Origin: Isoperla grammatica
Taxonomy: Eukaryota > Arthropoda > Insecta > Plecoptera > Perlodidae
Reading direction: 5' to 3'
NCBI GenBank assembly: GCA_945910005.1
Contig: OX246746.1
Span: 41,061,635-41,125,634, forward strand
Length of the DNA: 64,000 bases
Position 1 is the first letter of the stretch, and each line of letters starts with the position of its first letter. Under the pieces are notes generated by a model. That model made no database searches, was not told the origin of the DNA, and saw nothing but the letters and a program-made list of their open reading frames with translations. The translations under genes were made by a program, and so were the position numbers. Of the stretch, positions 13,669 to 25,643 are shown piece after piece.

Positions 13669-14640
13669 TGAGAAACATCCCTTGTATACACAGAGTCAGA
13701 ATCTCAAGAGAAACATCCCTTGTATACACAGAATCTCAAGAGAAACTTATCCCTTATATACACAGAATCTCAAGAGAAAGCATCCCTTGTATACACAGAA
13801 TCTCAAGAGAAACATCCCTTGTATACACAGAATCTCAAGAGAAACTTATCCCTTGTATACACAGAATCTCAAGAGAAAGCATCCCTTGTATACACAGAAT
13901 CTCAAGAGAAAGCATCCCTTGTATACACAGAATCTCAAGAGAAACTTATCCCTTGTATACACAGAATCTCAAGAGAAACTCATCCCTTGTATTTACAGAA
14001 TCTCAAGAGAAAGTCATCCCTTGTATACACGGAATCTCAAGAGAAACTCATCCCTTGTATACACAGAATCTCAAGAGAAACATCCCTTGTATACACAGAA
14101 TCTCAAGAGAAACTTATCCCTTATATACACAGAATCTCAAGAGAAAGCATCCCTTGTATACACAGAATCTCAAGAGAAACATCCCTTGTATACACAGAAT
14201 CTCAAGAGAAAGCATCCCTTGTATACACAGAATCTCAAGAGAAAGCATCCCTTGTATACACAGAATCTCAAGAGAAACTTATCCCTTGTATACACAGAAT
14301 CTCAAGAGAAACTCATCCCTTGTATTTACAGAATCTCAAGAGAAAGTCATCCCTTGTATACACGGAATCTCAAGAGAAACTCATCCCTTGTATACACAGA
14401 ATCTCAAGAGAAACATCCCTTGTATACACAGAATCTCAAGAGAAACTTATCCCTTATATACACAGAATCTCAAGAGAAAGCATCCCTTGTATACACAGAA
14501 TCTCAAGAGAAACATCCCTTGTATACACAGAATCTCAAGAAAAACTCATCCCTTGTATACACAGAATCTCAAGAGAAACTCATCCCTTGTATACACAGAA
14601 TCTCAAGAGAAACTCATCCCTTGTATACACGGAATCTCAT
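13669..14640. repeat. 32-34-bp minisatellite with a 333-bp higher-order repeat
   Basis: About 29 copies of a unit with core cccttgtatacacagaatct followed by caagagaaa and a 1-4 nt variable joint (cat, gcat, ctcat, cttat, gtcat), so unit lengths alternate between 32, 33 and 34 bp. A distinctive block (units with tatttacag, tatacacgg and cttatatac variants) occurs twice at an exact offset of 333 bp (for example 13991 and 14324; 14120 and 14453), showing block duplication. The unit has no stop codon in any forward frame, so all three plus frames stay open for over 900 nt; this is not evidence for coding. Confidence 0.96.
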
Positions 14641-14707
14641 TCCAATTGACAATCAATTAATTAATTAATCAGTTATTACATGCATCAATTGACAATCAAT
14701 CCAATTA

Positions 14708-14905
14708 ACAATTTGGCTGACATTTTAAATCAACATTTGTGGCCACTAAATTAGATGCTGCTAACATAACCAGTACTCACACAAGTGTGTGCGTTTGCGT
14801 TTGCGTTTGCGTGTGTGTGTTCGTCGCGCATAGGTCAAACAATTTGGCTGAAATTTTAAGTTAACATTTGTGGCCACTAAATTAGATGCTGCTAACATAA
14901 CCAGT
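14708..14905. repeat. 131-bp tandem duplication around a GT/GTTTGC microsatellite
   Basis: A 67-bp segment (acaatttggctgacatttta to aacataaccagt) at 14708-14774 recurs at 14839-14905 with a few substitutions. The spacer holds gtgtgcgtttgcgtttgcgt-type repeats (14785-14821). Confidence 0.85.
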
Positions 14906-16353
14906 CAAGATGCCAACCTACACAAAATTAATTACAGAAAAATGTAAATATATTTTTTTTAATTTTTATTAGATCTTACTGACGGATTTAAATAATGAAT
15001 TATGGTTATGTCAATAACAACGGTATCAACACGACAAAAGATTTGAAGTTGTAATTTTAACCGCCATGTTGTAAAATAATATTGTTTATTTATAGTAATT
15101 AATTCTGCATTCTTTAGTGTTCCACTAATAAGATTTGCATTTTCGGACCATTGAAGCTAGATGCATATAGTACTAGAATGCGTAGCGAATGACCTGCACA
15201 AATATACCTTGTGTAACTGTTCATTTGGAATATCGATAGCTGTAATAGAATGGCAACAATGGCGTGTTATGTGTGATAACTTTCACGGCAAACACACAAA
15301 AAAGGTAACTTAAGAATTTTGTCCACCATTCACAATGTTTTTTATGGTTTCAATGATGTTATTATATGATTTAACAAATGTGTGTTTTAGATCTATTCAT
15401 TATCTAAATTATGTATCTTTGAATACACGGAGAAGTCAATAGTTTATGAATAAGCGCATGCAGTCGAGTACGGTTACATGAAATTATGCGGAAACCATTG
15501 AAAAATAAACATGAAGGTTTTAATTTATGTACAGAAAACTTCTTAACGGATTTAAATAATATTTTATACAATTATTAACATCATATCGCAATATTGTAAA
15601 ATAATAATAACAGAAGGTAAGTAAAATAATAATATATGTTTATTAGCACGGTATTTTCTCCCCTACGAATAATATGATAATATTCAAACGCATATTAATT
15701 GATACAATGAAAAGGATCGCTCATCTGTCAACGCCGAGCGTTTGCCTAGTACTCTAAATAGATTCATAAATGTACCCAAGGTTGACTACGGTCATAAAAG
15801 TAATATCATTGTGCTATACTGAACAATGTAATGAGATGAAAATAGGTACCCATAGTGAATAGCTTTAATAAGAGGTGGCCGTATGTGTTTGGATGGGGTT
15901 TATAAATGCAAACTTAACACATAGTTTGATTGTATACCCTTGTTAATATGTCCAGATCCTGACGGTGTTAATAACATGCAATGCAAATTATACCACATTA
16001 AAATATGTAATTATGTTTAATTACAAATCAAGTAAGGTGTTTATGGCTACTTCATTAATTCTTCTTTAGTCTGGCCAACATTTTCTCACTTTGAGTCATG
16101 AAACACAAAACTAAAACTAGCTGATGTTTTTCTTCTAAGCTATAGTTCATAAATTAGAAGGTGAAATAACCCGCATAATACATTCTTTGCCGAGCAAGAA
16201 ATGACCAGCGAGCATTTTGGCACACCTATGTGTTTAGGTTTAACAAGTACTCCTTCGGGAAGCCATTTGATAAATGACACAAATGACTACGAGGTTTACG
16301 TTTATCATCTATGGATGCAACACCCAAATTTAGTTAAGTAAATAGTTGTTTTT
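14906..16353. other. Antp intron: non-coding interval
   Basis: AT-rich intronic DNA without a recognisable gene, repeat or RNA. Confidence 0.5.
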
Positions 16354-16441
16354 CAGTTGCAGGCTCAGTGGCTATGGGCAATGTAAGGCTCAACGGCCGT
16401 ACGTGGAGGCTGAGTTAATGGGTTCGAATCCCAACGGGGTA
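16354..16441 (+). repeat. tRNA-like pol III promoter head (SINE or tRNA pseudogene)
   Basis: An A-box-like aggctcagtgg (16361-16371) and a perfect B-box ggttcgaatcc (16421-16431) stand 49 nt apart. The T-stem/loop (tgggttcgaatccca) can form, but the acceptor stem does not pair, so this is not an intact tRNA gene. A degenerate tRNA-derived SINE head is the simplest reading. Confidence 0.4.
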
Positions 16442-18975
16442 AAATTAATTTATGTCATAATTTGCGAACAAAGTTACTTTGAGCTATAATTGTAATATCA
16501 GTAGGTATGTAAACAAAACCGTAGTTCAACTAATAAATAACGCTGGGTGCAGTTGGTCTCCACTCGCCACTCAACGTCCGTATACATTGCATGTATTATT
16601 TAATTTGTAATTATGTCTTTAGAAATATAAATACAGTATATTTTTCTCATTGCAGGAAGCTGATATATGATTACAAGGAAAGTTGTAGTATGAGATGTGT
16701 ATATTTTGAAAGTGGCGATATTACAAAATATTTGCTCAATGCTGATTGCAGGCAAGCGCTAGTATGGTTACAACTTACAAGTGAAGTTGTGCTATGAGGT
16801 TTGTACACAGCGCTGAAAGCTGAAGGCAGTGAAGGGTGCATGTTTTTGACGTGGTGTGTGCGCGCGCCGCTGTTGGCATGGTTACATGGTGTGGTTTTGT
16901 TGTGACGTCACACTGATGAAGACATATGGCGCCTTCAAACACAAAACATTCCATACACGCAGTCTAGTACTCTCGCAGCCATTACTAGTAGTACTGCCAC
17001 CCATCTACCGAATATTTGCTGTTCAATGACTGACGTAGCGAAGCAGAGGAGGGAAATTACCATTGATTAAATATATTTCATAGAGTGTCGTGTGCTGATA
17101 GCGTGCCTGTACAATACGACACTAGGCCTATAATCCCACGGCTCGAATATTAATTAAACCCAGACGGACTCTTTGCCACTTACATCGAAAGCGTTTCAAT
17201 ACTGTTTCGTTCTCTGTACAATTACATCAGTTGTTGTACTGTGATTTTATAGTTTTGTGTGAGTTGTTAGACACATCTGAATTATTGCGTCTGGCCGCCC
17301 GAAGGAATATGGACTTGAATCCATCCCACATAAGGCATGGATTTTTGTTTACGTGTTTCATCATTCATCAACATCACTAGAGTACTAGAGTCAATCCCAT
17401 ACATCCTGAGCAACAAACCTCCGCATAATAAAAACAAAGCATGGCACATCTTCAGTTTTAGCTGGAAACTGCATTCGCTGTCTAGTGTCTGGTTCTAAAC
17501 CCTAAGGACAAAATATCACATAGAAAATAAAGAAATCGTTGGCATGCACTAGCAAGATGAAGAAACAAATAAGCTTGTTTGTCCATAGGTTGCAGTTTTT
17601 GCTTGTGTTTTGTGAGAAAGGCAAAGAGGTATGTTCTCTTACTTTTTCCAATCCATCACTGTAAATACATACATACCTATTAGTGACCACATGAGCGCAC
17701 TAAATCGCTAAATCACTACCATCACTATCACTGCCATTTATAAATGTATCATTTGAATTATTACACTCAGTATTATTACAATTATTATAATTCACTTATT
17801 TGTTCACATTATAATAATCATAATTTTATGTTCGTATTATTATTAGTTTCAGGTAATCTGACGTGTTCTTATCGAACCGATGGTTGCGGTAGTATTTGCC
17901 AAGGGTTAGCAAACATTACATGTGTATGACAGCCTTGGCCTATTATAAAGCACAGTTAAACACAGCTTACTTCTCCGGACGTAAATAAGCTATTCACGGA
18001 TGAAAAGAAATTATACCAATGTGGAGCAATCTTGAGGCTGATGGTAGTTGTTAAAATGTTTAATACAGACTGTGATTATAGTGATTTTGTTAAAGAAAAT
18101 AAATAGGGAACAAAGAATGGCTAACAGAAGAAATAATTAAGAGTACAGCTGATGTTTTCACAAATGAACCTTATGAGCCCACACAATTAAATATATAAAG
18201 GTGAAAAGTGAATGCAAAACAAACATTATGGTATGTTAGCCATGTTTGCGTATTGTTAAAATGTCACCAAGAGACATAACAAACTATTAATGATTTATCA
18301 TGGAAATGACCGGAGGGTTCTTTGGATGAAACACATGCGCTTACGAACAAACACATTAATTGATAGCTTTGTAAATATGTTTTAGTGAATGGCGAAAATA
18401 CAACATGAATTTAATGAAACCGTAAACAAGTTCGCAAGTTGAATATTTATTTATGGTTACATCCCCTAATGCCAAAGAATTTAATAACAGAACAACATAC
18501 CAGACCATTTCCATAAGATTTCTTGTATCTGGGCATTATTTCTTCCGAATGATTCTGATTTCGGCAATATAGAGTGATGATGTTAGATGTTATATATCGT
18601 ATATATTAGACCTATAGTAATTTTTAGTTATAGTGATATGTATCACTCAAAGTTACTACAGGTTTCAGATAATAAAAATATCCAGTAATTTCATTAGAAT
18701 CGGAGCAGAAATGTAGACGTCAGATAGAGGAGAAAAAATCCCCGAAACATACAAACATTGCGGATTTTGTTATCATGTGTAGTGTAGTGGTTGTTTTCGC
18801 TCCGCTCGCTTCGATAATCATTGAAGTGTATACTACACACGTAAATGGTTGGGTCCAAACAATTCAATTTCATAACATTTAATTTATTTGTGTAGCTTTA
18901 TAGTCGGATTGGGGGTTTTACCCCTCCCCCCTTGATTACAAACAACAGCAAACTTTCAAAAACTAATCCCCAGTT
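16442..18975. other. Antp intron: non-coding, with a GC-richer patch and CRE palindrome
   Basis: No gene recognised. The 16800-17080 patch is GC-richer than its surroundings, has alternating gtgtgtgcgcgcgcc, and holds a perfect CRE core in tgtgacgtcacac (16909-16921). This makes it a candidate enhancer or internal promoter of the Hox intron, but only by composition and motif. The rest is AT-rich. Confidence 0.4.
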
Positions 18976-19215
18976 GAGTTTTATCCTCGCGTCGTGCCTG
19001 CTTGGGTGAAACAGGAGATAAATAGATGATATGATGGTGAATGAGCCCCGCCCCTTGGTGATGGTTGCTCCGTGCACGCAATCTAGTGTAACATGGACTT
19101 GTGGCCAGGTATGCTTTTTGGCATTAAATGCTAAAAAAAGATTTTGGCCTTAAATGCTTTGGCATGAAATGCTAAAAAAGGTTTTGGCAATAAATGCTTA
19201 GGCATTCAGGGAAGC
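18976..19215 (+). repeat. dispersed repeat family, copy A (uninterrupted form)
   Basis: Shares with copy B (24010-24485, opposite strand) the blocks gggtgaaacaggag.taaata, gatgatggtgaatgag, ccccgccccttggtgatggt, ctagtgtaacatggac and repeated ttttggcattaaatgct phrases, ending in gaagcaacc. Copies C (25015-25215) and D (38150-38515) share the second half. No terminal inverted repeat or coding region is visible. I cannot assign it to a known family. In copy A gtgaatgag runs straight into ccccgcccc, whereas copy B has a 295-bp insertion at this point. Confidence 0.75.
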
Positions 19216-21241
19216 AACCTTTCTTTCTACGTGAAAAGTGACTACAAGGGGGGTAGCGGTAAAGAGAGTAACAGTCGAGCATCGATGATAATCTCGTTAG
19301 TAATTTATGTCAGTATAATTTAGCAACTGCAATGGAAAAAATACAAAAATACACTTATGGGTAATTATAGAACAATAATTATTGTTGTTCTTAAACAGCA
19401 GTTATTGCTTTGCTGATAGTTATACAGAAAAACACTTAAGACTGTGTTAGGCAACATACCCACAAAATCAAATATTGTTTAAATGCACATTTTAATTTAA
19501 AACAAAAAGAGTACATCACTATGAAACGAAATTGCATTATTTCAAATTATAGCTTATTTGTTCTTGTTTATTTGATGTTTTCCTACGGCTATAGTGTTTC
19601 AGCAATGGATAATGACATGTGGGTTAAGTTGTTAGGTTAGATAAGCTTCAAACTTGCACGAAACAATAAAAAAATAGTCATTTACCACATTGGCAATAGA
19701 GTGTTAAGGTATATATATTATATATGAGAGGTACATAGGTATATGTGGACAGTAAGATACAATTTAACATGTAACTTTGTAAAGAATTGTGAATAAAAAT
19801 TTCAGGAAGTTTGGATGCTATAAATTTATTATTTTCATTTCACAATCGTATGGACACCCACATATTTTATAAAGGCAACTTTAATTCTTTCTTAATTATG
19901 ATATTGAATAATTAAATAAGTGGATGACAAAAACCAAAAATAACGTTTTGGAACGCGTAGAGATTAATTTTAATTTTAATTAGAAGGTAAGAAAAACAAT
20001 TGTGCAAAATCATCTAACAATTATACAGCCGCACGTTTGCTATTGGCATACGGCTATGGGGTAAGTTCTAGGAGGAGGCACTGCAGGGATATTCCGGAGG
20101 GAGGAAGGTATTTTGGTGCTTCCGTTTCCCCTTGTCAGAAAGTACTCTAGAGTATAGGTCTTAATTTGTAACTAAAACGAAACTGAAACCGGAACCAGAA
20201 CGCTGCAGGCGCGTATATAGAAACACTATTGAGACAAGGAGAATAGTTACAAAGGGAAGGGGCCTTCACCAGGTACATTTTTATCGAATGTCTGGAAAAC
20301 AATTATAATTTGTATGCAGAAGATAAGTTATCTAAATATATGGTAAAAGAAAACATTTTTCTGTCAAACCAAACCAATCACTATCTAGGCCGGCGAGGGA
20401 TAGCCATCTGTTTCAAGATTTATATAGAAGTCGGATATGTATAAAACAATTAAAAACTACAACTAAAAAAGACTTCCAAAACCCAAAATAAAACAATCAC
20501 CAGAGAATTATCACTGCCACTGCAAGTTTTCTTTCATCACTAGTCGAAACGTTGAATTTAAACGAATAAAGCGTAAATAGTGATCGGTTTGACCGAAAAA
20601 TCTTTTCTTTTACTACATGTTGCACCCAACAAAATTAAAAAATCACATACGTAAATATATGTGTATTTTAACATTTTTGGGTTCGATTCGTGTTCTATAT
20701 AATCAAATACGAATAATCAATTAAATATTTTATTTATATTTTCATTGTTTTTATTTTATTTTCTTGATTATTCTTATTTGATCATAGTACACGGATTGAA
20801 CCTAAAAATGTTAAATAATAAATCTCTCGTCCGTGAAAGCCTTTACAATTATATTCTATATATGTAATAACTTGACCAAAGGTGTTAAAGGGGAGAAGTA
20901 TATGTGGGCAGTGGGGCAATGCAATGCGCGAGTATCCCCCCCACGCTCGCTGATGCATCCACGCCGATCAGATCATAACATTGAGAGTCGAAGTATACAA
21001 CGTTGTATGAGCTCAGTCCTTACAAGATTTACGACCCACGAACATTACTCATTTTACTCGCATAATGGACGTCTGGAATGTGAACAGCCTTGTTTCACTT
21101 TTGAGTGATGGAAAGTGTTTTCCCAAAAATTTACGAAATTTCAGCCTTTTAAATATAAACTACTGCAATTACGAACCTCATTATGAAAAATCATTGACAC
21201 ACGTGTTTTGCTTTTAGTGATTTGGATGTGCCCCATACTCT
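19216..21241. other. Antp intron: non-coding interval
   Basis: AT-rich intronic sequence. A 91-codon open frame near 20833-21108 begins with a non-ATG codon and shows no recognisable domain. No feature can be supported. Confidence 0.5.
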
Positions 21242-21264
21242 AATATATATATATATACCCATAC

Positions 21265-21299
<35 letters not shown>
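21242..21299. repeat. (TA)n tract left of the palindrome
   Basis: Two TA runs separated by tacccatacccat. A matching TA run with the same taccca interruptions lies on the other side of the palindrome (21821-21870). Confidence 0.9.
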
Positions 21300-21301
<2 letters not shown>

Positions 21302-21330
21302 TTCTTAGATTTTGTTGGTTGCAAAATGTA

Positions 21331-21820
21331 AAGTAAGAACACATTTTTCGGTTTAATCAATCCAAATTGTATTTAAAATAAAATAAATCAACGTTTCAAC
21401 GACTTTAGCGTCGTCTTTTTCAAGATATACAAACATACAAAAACAAATAAAAAACCACAACAACCAAAAAAACACTTGCATATAAAATCGAAAACACTGC
21501 CACAGTGATACATTACTGGGTAGCTCTAGTAAGCTCTTTGAATTTGCTTCTGGTCATGGGACAAAGAGTTGCAGCAGTGTCTCAGGGGGGACCCATGACC
21601 AGAAGCAAATTCAAAGAGCTTACTGGAGCTACCCAGTAATGTATCACTGTGGCAGTGTTTTCGATTTTATATGCAAGTGTTTTTTGGTTGTTGTGGTTTT
21701 TTATTTGTTTTTGTATGTTTGTATATCTTGAAAAAGACGACGCTAAAGTCGTTGAAACGTTGATTTATTTTATTTTAAATACAATTTGGATTGGTTAAAC
21801 CGAAAAATGTGTTCTTACTT
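21331..21820. repeat. 490-bp near-perfect inverted repeat (hairpin)
   Basis: Left arm 21331-21560 and right arm 21592-21820 are reverse complements over about 230 bp, separated by a 31-nt loop. By eye the arms differ by two substitutions and one T-run indel. The right arm read on the plus strand contains a 6-bp stem-loop (gacgac-gctaaa-gtcgtt) followed by gaaacgttg, and a short frame GGPMTRSKFKELTGATQ near the loop that is reminiscent of retroelement tails. Each outer end abuts (TA)n. It could be two head-to-head copies of an element end. If transcribed with the Antp intron it would fold into a long double-stranded RNA. Confidence 0.92.
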
Positions 21821-21870
21821 TATATATATATATACCCATATATATATATATACCCATACTACAATATATA
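21821..21870. repeat. (TA)n tract right of the palindrome
   Basis: TA runs interrupted by taccca, mirroring the tract at 21242-21299. Confidence 0.9.
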
Positions 21871-24009
21871 TATTGTACCCTGTAGAATAAGCAGAGTTAG
21901 AAGATTTAAAACATCTGGTAGTGTTTGATTATGGTTAAAAGAATAATTTGCGTATCTTTTTGGGCAAAACTAAAGAAAATCTTTCCGTCACACAGAGACA
22001 TATTCAGAATAAATGATTGAGATGAATTTTAAGAACATAAAAAATATATATATATATAATATATCCTGTAATATTATCATCTTGTCAATGCTTGTGGCTC
22101 TATATATCACCCCTATAAAGCTATAGTAAGAGCCCATCAATGAAGTATACGTAATATTCGTATTCACAGTATAATATACTTTCTCTACTCTTCTGCAAAT
22201 GCGTCTCTTGGCTGACTTCTATGCAATGATACCTTAAGCATTCCTCTTTGAAATAACCTTCGTCACAATCATCACTTACGCCTACCCCGTCTCTGTTCCT
22301 GCTATAATCACTAACTTGTCAACAATAATTCCAAGATATTAATTAACGACAATTAGTGCTGGCAATATATATATATATATATACGGTATTTTTTTACATC
22401 TTGAATATTTCAAGATTTAAAAGAAATGATTCCTACGCAAAGTTGTTTTTTTTAAGCTAAACAATAAATTTGAAGTTGTTTAATTATTGTCATTGCTACG
22501 ATTTTTATTTCTTTATTTAATCCAATAATTTATAACTAAATAACTATTGAAATGACAATTTAAACGATTACAATATCTGAGAGTTTTTACGTTTAGCTAA
22601 TACACAACCGAATTTTGCAAAGGAATCACTTTGTTTCTATTTCGAGGCGTTCTCAAGAGATCGTTAACTTAGCGAGTTAGGTCTGCTTTTGATGCAATTA
22701 GACGTAGGCCTTTATTGTCCAAGTCGATGCGAGCTTAGGATGAACCTTACTGTGTACTACGCATCCTGGAAATGTAGTCCATGAATATATAGAATATAGA
22801 AGGTCAAACGCCAGATGAATAATTTGTCCAGAATGTGCGCTTCAGTCAACAATAATACTAACAACAGCAACACGAGGCAAATGATTTGCTTCTTATTGAT
22901 GCTAGTATGAGTTCATTATTAACTTTGTATTAAAAAAATGGTAATGGTTTTGTTTAAGAAGTCTCGATCATGGCTTCGTCTCTATTTACTGGGATCTATA
23001 CAGATAAGTGGCAACAGCGCGTTAGTTGTTCTTCGGGTTTCATCTGTAGTCAAGAAGTCAAGGCATACTGTTCACACGTGTTCAATGGGAATTGGCAGAA
23101 GCTAGAATGGAAGTAAAGCGTACTATGGGCTCAAATTGGTAAGGTTACTTAGAAACTTGAAATAATATTCGAATATATAGCTAAAGAATTTTTTTTTATA
23201 AATACTTTCAACGTAAGATTGATGACCCATCATTCCAAAGTAGTAATTAGCATCCTTACGCCGTTGGCTCTTTTTCTCTTGCTTAAAAATAATTGGTTTT
23301 GAAATAGCCGAATAAACTGGCTTTGATCCTTCAATTATTTGTCAATTAAATCTTGATTTAAAATAAGTTATCATTATATTTCCAGAATCATGATCCGTTC
23401 AAAATGGTAACGTAAGAATGTTAATTATTTAATTAATTGAAAATCACCCAATCGCGTTAGCCTATATGTGGGCCACCGTACCTCGTATCTATCCTTGTAA
23501 GTAGTAGGCCTATGCCACTCCTTTACCAGTGACAGACAGGCCAGCGGAACAAATCCCGAACAATATCCAATTTAAAAGCAACAGGTAAGCTTATTGTTCA
23601 CAAAAGATCATATGCCATTACAAAATCAATCAATCATTTAAGAGATTGAAGCGTCAGCCCGCCATCTTCGTAGAGATGAGATGTAGTGCAGCTTTGGGAT
23701 TCAATTTGTCAGCATACACAGAGTAAGTTTGGACTAGAATGACATGATTGGTACTTGACAAGCCTACAACTATGATTAACTTGCGTCAGTATCTACACAA
23801 GAAACAGAATGTACATTTTTTTACAAAGCCAAGAAGCCGCTGAAAAACAACACCATGATGGATTCAGTGCGTAAAAATCCAGACACATGAAAAATGACTG
23901 ACTTTTCCCCTCTTTCTTATATGTCTCTTTCAACTAGCACTCTTCCTCTCTCAATTATACTATCCGTGCGCTGAACATTGCGCGAGAGAATCGACATTCG
24001 GCAGAGATC
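21871..24009. other. Antp intron: non-coding interval
   Basis: AT-rich; a short (TA)n run at about 22365-22382. No gene, RNA or mobile element recognised. Confidence 0.5.
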
Positions 24010-24133
24010 ACAATATCGCAGTTGCTTCCCCGAATGCCAAAGATTTTAATGCCAAAATTTATACCTGGACACAAAGTCAATGTTACACTAGGTTCCGTAC
24101 ATGGAGCAACCATCACTAAGGGGCGGGGTCATT

Positions 24134-24428
24134 AGATTAGATTAGATTAAACACTTAAAGGCTGCAAATGGGCCACAACTACCCGGTGGCAACCTATCCA
24201 AACCTCCCCCCTTCCCACCCTCCTTCATAAACAAATGGATCTTCTCCATTTGTTCCAATTCTGGAATCATTTCTTCACTCCTAAATTCAACAAATTCTGC
24301 CATCCTGTAAGCGTGTTTAGTGTAGCAAAAGGTAAATATTGAAATTTGCACATGCAAGTGTCACTAGCCCCACTCCCACACACGCTACGGCAACGGGCAC
24401 CGCCTTTTAAAAATGTCGAATGTTCTTC
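24134..24428 (-). mobile_element. 295-bp retroposon-like insertion with 5-bp target duplication
   Basis: Flanked on the plus strand by tcatt on both sides (24129-24133 and 24429-24433). Copy A of the host repeat has a single tcatt at the matching site, so it serves as the empty site. On the minus strand the insertion begins with a GC-containing leader, includes a UTP6-like first exon, and ends with ccgggtagttgtggcccatt, gcagcctttaagtg and then aatctaatctaatcta, a simple-repeat tail like those at LINE/SINE 3' ends. Inference: a retroposed chimera of a gene's 5' transcript and a LINE/SINE 3' tail. Confidence 0.6.
24220..24303 (-). pseudogene. UTP6-like N-terminal exon fragment (captured gene piece)
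   Basis: The minus-strand frame starting at 24303 reads MAEFVEFRSEEMIPELEQME followed by KIHLFMKE. This resembles the N-terminus of UTP6, a U3 snoRNA-associated protein of the small-subunit processome, whose N-terminal region has a PELEQ(L/M)ER(I/V)GLF-like motif (from memory of the family). After this point the frame turns into gly-rich sequence (GGKGGG) and a stop at 24144-24142, with a possible donor (gagg|gtggg) at the break. The full protein is about 600 residues, so only about 5% is present. It sits wholly inside the 295-bp insertion. A chance match remains possible. Confidence 0.4.
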
Positions 24429-24485
24429 TCATTCACCATCATAATATCATCTATTTAGCTCCTGTTTCACCCATTTATTTTAGAT

Positions 24486-25014
24486 ATTAATCCAAATATT
24501 ATAATATATAAATTATAAAGTGAACTATCATTATCCCTCGTGAAAACATGATTCAGCAAATGAATTAAACACATCAGACATCAGCCACAACGCACATGTT
24601 GTAACAGCAGCTAGATAGTTCTAGAAGCTCGCAGTATTTGTTGAGGGTTGGATCATTATTGCAAAACATACAAAGTGTTATAATTGACTTGAAGGTTAGT
24701 CCACATGCCTACAGAGCGCGGTTACGTTCTGAAATTGGAACAGGACATTATTGCATATTGAAGTGTATTCTTCCGGCATGCATTTAGCTATATACAATAT
24801 TTGGGGGTTGAAACATTATTGTTTAACACCATCATATCTCAAGAATACACCTGGGAATCGAAAATCTGAGTAAGCAGCGCGCTGTAGTTTGGTAAGCCCT
24901 ACAAACTGAATGACAAATATAACAATTTATCTTACAAATATAACAAATGTGTTGGCACGCAAACACGTACATCTTTGAGTATAGCATTCCCGGTGTTTTG
25001 TGTACCAAAAACAG
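24486..25014. other. Antp intron: non-coding interval
   Basis: Short AT-rich spacer between dispersed repeat copies B and C. Nothing supportable. Confidence 0.5.
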
Positions 25015-25215
25015 GATAGGAAGTATCCACTGAGATGCAGCTTGTGTGAAAGCAGGACTTACCTTAGTGGAGTGATACTCCCGGATCACGTACAATATGG
25101 TAGTGTAACATGGACGTTGTGTCCAGGTATAAATTTTGGCATTAAATGCTTTGGCATTAAATGCTAAAAAAAGGTTTCGGTATTAAAGTCTTTGGCTTTC
25201 GGGGATGTAACCCAA
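25015..25215 (+). repeat. dispersed repeat family, copy C
   Basis: Shares with copy D the run ...cagcttgtgtgaaagcagga, cttagtggag, actcccggatcacgtac and atatggtagtgtaac, and with A/B the ttttggcattaaatgct phrases and a cggggatgtaacc end. C and D form one subfamily, A and B another. Confidence 0.75.
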
Positions 25216-25643
25216 TATCACCATGCACGTTATCTAATACTTATCCCACCAATAAGAAACAAGATCATGATACACTCAACAGCCAGACGAGCCCAGCGGT
25301 TAAACTTACAATCTTACATTCAATCGGAACTAGGTTTTTGTATAGTCTAAGGAAATTTAATGTTAGGTGTATGTTATAATTAGAGCTATATGTGAAAATA
25401 ACGTTATGTGAAATAGATGCTATATATTAGCAAACATTATTGATGCTCTAATCATATCATCATATGTCATCGTTTTTTTGTTTTAATGCTACAAAACGTT
25501 ATTTCATACTGAAACCAAGGTTAGCTCATGTATATTGAGAATAAATTTTACATTGATCCCTCATTTTTTATGGCAAAATATAAATTCTATTGGGTTTGTT
25601 TTACGAGTAGGTTGTGGCATAAGTTTTCACGGATGCCATTCAT
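25216..25643. other. Antp intron: non-coding interval
   Basis: AT-rich; no feature recognised. Confidence 0.5.

Larger units (their letters stand above)
24010..24485 (-). repeat. dispersed repeat family, copy B, interrupted by an insertion
   Basis: On the minus strand it carries the same ordered blocks as copy A (gggtgaaacaggagctaaat, gatggtgaatgag, then after the insertion ccccgccccttagtgatggt, cctagtgtaacattgac, ggcattaaaatctttggcat, ggggaagcaac). The two halves are separated by the 24134-24428 insertion. A and B are in opposite orientation, 4.8 kb apart, with the 490-bp palindrome between them. Confidence 0.75.

Noticed and set aside
13638..14668. Three overlapping forward frames of 309-340 codons
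   Set aside because: All three frames are open at once because the 32-34-bp unit lacks stops; this cannot reflect coding constraint.
16354..16441. Functional tRNA gene
   Set aside because: A- and B-boxes are present but the acceptor stem does not pair and no clear anticodon arm forms.
21331..21820. Functional hammerhead ribozyme
   Set aside because: Stem-loop plus GAAAC is present but the CUGANGA core reads cttgaaaaa; kept only as a possible remnant.
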